From contig BCKK01000002.1 in assembly GCA_001600615.1 (NCBI GenBank), positions 3,068,809 to 3,132,808 on the forward strand: a stretch of 64,000 nt of DNA, read 5' to 3'. The DNA is from Dioszegia crocea (Eukaryota > Basidiomycota > Tremellomycetes > Tremellales > Bulleribasidiaceae). The position numbers and the translations under genes are program-made. Shown here piece by piece: positions 60,546-64,000 of this stretch; position 1 is the stretch's first letter, and every line of letters starts with the position of its first letter. A model generated the notes under the pieces. The model did not search any database. It was not told the origin of the DNA and saw nothing but the letters and a program-made list of their open reading frames with translations.

Positions 60546-61461
60546 GGTCAAACAGCGCGGTGTTTCTCTTGTAACCCTTGTGCCAGTTGTAACGACTTTA
60601 GACGTCACTTATGTATAGAAGTAGTAGAAGTCCACTCATTGCCATCGCGCCATATCACTGCCTCGAAGCAAGGTTGCGGAAATACCTGCATGGTGATCTG
60701 GGCCCTTGGTGGAGGCAGACGCCGTGGAGACCCCGCCCAATGATTGCGTAAAGAGGCGGCGGCGGAACGAGCCGGGATCCGGCCGAAATCGAGACCCTGA
60801 AGTCGCCACCTGTTCTGATCCTGAATTGCTGCGCGTGCTCGTGGAATTTCCGAAATTCGCCTGCTCTTGGGAGTGCCTTGTGTAGCTGAGCAAGATAGCA
60901 TACCTCCTTCTTACCCACACTAAGTAGTCCTCAATCGTCGTAATCTACACTCTCTCCCAGCTCGGACATACCACATAACTCTCTCTCGGACTCAACAGTC
61001 GCTGCCGAGCCCCTGACACCTGTCCAGGAGCTTGCGGATTTTGGGTTCGCGCTTCGGCCTATTGTCGCTTCTGCGTACGAGTACAGCTTGGGCAAGATGT
61101 CAAGCCTGCACAATACCAGTGGCCCGGGTTTCGACCAATGGCGCTCGCCCCCACCTCAGCACACGCCACTGATGGAGGTGAGTCTTATCCTACAGCCACT
61201 GGGGCGATGGGCCGCGAGGAGAGCTTGGCGGAATGCTGTGAAGTGCGAAAGGGAGATGTGGAGCTTGGGCCTGTGGAGCTGTACCAATGCCTAGACCTAC
61301 GCTGATCACGACTCCCCATCTGCTATTACTCCTCACTCTACCTCCCGTCTCACCCACTACACCCACCCCACAAAAAACACGTCTCACCGAAATTTCCATC
61401 TCATGTCTCACCCGGCCCCATCCTTTCCGCCTCTCCCAACTTTTTTTCGCGCCTCTACCGC
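60546..61461. other. Intergenic: ferric reductase 3' end to single-finger C2H2 gene
   Basis: These 916 bp have no supported gene. Short minus-strand frames near 60605-60920 lack any family resemblance. The last ~150 bp before 61462 are C/T-rich and look like a 5' leader. Confidence 0.4.
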
Positions 61462-63631
61462 ATGGACTCTCCAATCGCCTTCCAACATCCTTTGTATGCC
61501 CTTTCCGGACGACTCTCGAACGGCGAATATAATTTATCGCTTCTCATGTTAGTCATCCACACTTCCCCAGAGCTCGCCGCACCAGTCCCACCTCGGTCTT
61601 CAGCCCAATTCGCCAGCTCCGACCCAGGCTGCACTCGTAGGAAAGAACGATTTGCTGCACCCTAGCTTTTTGGCGCCGTGCGAGCACAGTAACGGAGATA
61701 TGCACGCGCACGCTTTTGGTTCGTCCCAACTTTTGACAGCATGGATTTGTAAGCTAATCATCCCTCGCAGATCTCCTCTCGTTTTCCTCGGACGTCAAGC
61801 AGACCCAAGCTCGCCCTAGCTTGCCTCACGCTTCCAGCACGTCTGCTGCGATCCCCTCGTCAGTCCCTGCGCACCCCACATCTTACCTCTCTGCGTCCAG
61901 GCCGCCCGCGGCGCCTTCAATACCGAATGGACATGTCAATGGGAATGGTCAGGCCAATGGGACAACTCCCGCGGCTGGAGTATCGTTGGGACCCGTACCA
62001 AAGGCAAGGCGGATGAGCAGTTCTACTACTGGAGCTCTTGGTAGGGGAAAGCTAGGATTGACAGGTGAAGCGAATGGGGCGAAAGAAGTGTAAGTGTGCG
62101 GTTCCATGAAGCGGCCGACGTGCAGTCAAGTTTGGCGAGACGTACAAATTCTTTGGTCCATTGCTGATCTCGCTAGTCGCCCGCCTATCCCCACACATCC
62201 ATCCTACAACAGCACAAACCCGATCCCCAACCGCCGACCGACTCTGGGCTCATCCCCAATCCCGCAGCTGTACGACTTTGCCAAGACGGATCGTCGGCCT
62301 TCAGTAGCGAAGCCTGCAGATCATCGCGGTCGCTCAGCTTCGACATCTGTCGTTCCTGGATCTTTGCCCAACCGGAGCATCCTCCATGCACACGCTCGTG
62401 CACCCCCTACTCCGGCGTCGGCGGACGATATGGAGCTGGACATGGAGTTTGGGGATGACGATGAGGAAGGAGAAGGCAGTGGATCGGCCGAAGCGGAGGA
62501 TGGGGAAGAGGGCGATTGGAAGAAGTTGGCATTGGGGAGTGGATCGGGCGGCGTCAAGGGAAGAAGAAAGGGTATGGTGTTCAAATGCGAGCATTGCTCC
62601 AAGGTGAGTCTTCGTGCGCACAATCGCTGCGTGGAGTTTCAGCAAGCAGTACTACGTAGACCACAGCTGACACGCGTAGGAATATCGTCATCCTTCTTGT
62701 CTCGTCAAGCACCGCTGGGAGCATTCGCCTCATTGGAAAGAGCCGACTCAGTTGAGTATGAGCAAGCATCAACAAGTACAGATGCTCGAGGTGAGCTTCC
62801 CAGGTTTGAAATCAGGAAATCAAGCTGACTGTCTAGGCCGCTGCAATTCTCGCTCACCTGCACCCGACCGGAGGTAAAGCTCTGCCGACCGACAAATCCC
62901 TCTGGCCTGCTATACTGGGCTCACCAGGCGATCAACCTGCGCCTATCCGTCGGGCCTCACAGTCTCACTCTGCCATCCGGTCACCTCCATCCACCATCGC
63001 CCCTCTCACCCCTTCGTCCCTGCGTGAACCCTCTTCCTTTGGCGGCGCAATGTCCGAGCGTAGCAAAGATCGGAAATCTTCACCTGGATCCGACTCGACG
63101 ACATCATCTATGGGCGCTGGAGAACCCGTGATTCCTCAAGCACCCCAATCGGCACTATCACCCTCGACATCTTACAAGCCACTCGGCCCGGGCTCTGTCG
63201 GACGTGCCGGATCATTCTCTTCCTCCTTACCTCGCCAACTTGCCGAGATGCGATTCGGGTACGGTGGAACTCCCAATGGAGGCGGACAATCTTTCCTCTC
63301 CAACGGAGCATCACCCAAAGGTGGCTTCTCGCCTGATCCGCGCATGCCCCTAGGTGTACGGACGGGTATGATTGGCGGAGGCATGTTTGGGAATGGGTCA
63401 CTGAATACTGCTCGGCCTTCCAGCTCGATACGGTCCGGAGTGGAGGATGTGCTAGAGGATGAAGATGAGGAAGAGGATATGGGTTACAGTCGCCTGGCCA
63501 ATGGTCTGGGCCGTGGGCGGGCACATGGGAAGAGAGCAGGGGACTCCAAGAGCGGCAAGAGCTCAAGTGAGGAGGTGGAAGAAAGGCGGAAAGACGATGA
63601 TTATGGGATGGCTATGGAGATGGAGTTATAG
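61462..63631 (+). CDS. Single-finger C2H2 nuclear protein
   Basis: Proposed exons: 61462-61547, 61666-61718, 61771-62089, 62177-62603, 62680-62790 and 62837-63631; 596 residues. The N-terminal exon encodes MDSPIAFQHPLYALSGRLSN; exon 2 (53 nt, FLAPCEHSNGDMHAHAF) is my inference from phase and splice sites. One C2H2 finger, FKCEHCSKEYRHPSCLVKHR with its WEH end, is split by intron 4. It is followed by MSKHQQVQMLEAAAILAHLH, a helix that I recall as conserved after this finger in both Ascomycota and Basidiomycota. A D/E-rich run (MELDMEFGDDDEEGEGSGS) precedes the finger, and Ser/Gly/Pro-rich disorder with an acidic patch fills the C-terminus. It is likely a transcription regulator; target unknown. 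The first two exon joins are the least certain part. Confidence 0.75.
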
Positions 63632-64000
63632 CGAACAGATGGGGAGAATGGGGAGATGAGAAGGGAAGAAGGATCAGGAGGAAGGTCAAGGACATGGGGG
63701 TCGCTGGGCCCTGGCTCAGCTGCGATCTGGACTTGGGATAAGGATTGCCATTTGAAGGTGAAGGAATCTATGTCGGATCTATGCATGGACCTGCATCATG
63801 CAGATCACATTGTCACAATTTGCACATGTCTTAAGCTGGCTCCATCAATCATGAAGCTTGAAGCTTGAAGATGAGATGAGGAGCAGAGGTCAATCAGTAC
63901 GCGTCTATAGTCGGAACCAATTAAATTCGCGCATCCGCTTGGCATTACGCGCTGTGAGGCGGCCGGTGACATGACGAGATTGGGAGAGGTGGCGAGGGGA
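63632..64000. other. 3' flank at the right edge of the window
   Basis: Holds the 3' end of the C2H2 gene. No supported coding sequence is seen; a following gene may start outside. A short direct repeat (gaagcttgaagcttgaag) lies near 63852-63869. Confidence 0.35.

Noticed and set aside
60605..60920. Overlapping minus-strand frames of 87-98 residues after the ferric reductase
   Set aside because: Three frames are open at once with no family resemblance, as expected for GC-rich non-coding DNA.
63899..63904. A third ACGCGT box near the right edge
   Set aside because: Single copy in a 3' flank with no known downstream gene in the window. Other copies near 16297 and 60313 are inside coding sequence, so chance explains them.

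Overview
The window reads as nuclear DNA of a basidiomycete fungus, most likely a Tremellomycete. The genes are dense, and almost all are cut by very short introns (mostly 45-60 nt) with GT..AG ends and a CTNAY-type branch site just before the acceptor. I could trace about 119 introns. Two further signs are a spermidine synthase-saccharopine dehydrogenase fusion gene, known from Basidiomycota, and fungal-only families (Zn2Cys6, RTA1, GT71-type mannosyltransferase). There is no prokaryotic, plasmid or mobile-element signature. I place 25 protein genes, one of them cut by the left edge. Exon joins were done by hand from reading frames, splice signals and remembered family conservation.

Layout. 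0-17.5 kb: secreted protein fragment (-), CCT4 chaperonin (-), GPI transamidase subunit GPI16/PIG-T (+), RTA1-like membrane protein (+), Zn2Cys6 regulator (-), trifunctional C1-tetrahydrofolate synthase (+), NCS1 nucleobase/allantoin-type permease (-), mitochondrial GatB (+). 17.6-33.3 kb: GCNA/SprT-like metalloprotease (-), RCC1 (+), a 2.6 kb gene-free stretch, a four-finger C2H2 regulator (+), a Dma1/CHFR-type FHA-RING ubiquitin ligase (+), mitochondrial lipoate-pathway octanoyltransferase (+). 33.6-46.2 kb: SPE3-LYS9 fusion (-), a three-part membrane protein joining an SDR domain to a GT47 exostosin domain (-), a GT71-like mannosyltransferase (+), an MFS transporter (+). 46.4-52.1 kb: compact housekeeping block with RRP7 (+), GET1 (-), a HYPK-like NatA partner (+), GINS subunit PSF1 (-), succinyl-CoA ligase alpha LSC1 (+). 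52.4-64 kb: a 1386-residue mostly disordered protein (-), a ferric-reductase-like flavocytochrome (+), a single-finger C2H2 protein (+).

The genes alternate in strand, giving six close divergent pairs with 210-409 bp between start codons (CCT4/GPI16, Zn2Cys6/C1-THF synthase, NCS1/GatB, GCNA/RCC1, GET1/HYPK, PSF1/LSC1) and many tight convergent ends (76-366 bp). Four products look mitochondrial (GatB, LipB, LSC1 and the long form of C1-THF synthase). The SDR-GT47 protein and the GT71-like enzyme are divergent neighbours and both look like type II Golgi proteins, so this part may serve cell-wall or capsule glycan synthesis; that is inference.

The points most worth checking are: an SDR-exostosin fusion whose SDR half has lost its catalytic tyrosine; a start codon split by an intron in LSC1; a GC-AG intron in SPE3-LYS9; paired MCB-like boxes upstream of PSF1; SUMO-interaction-like motifs in the GCNA protein; and a coiled-coil insert in RCC1.
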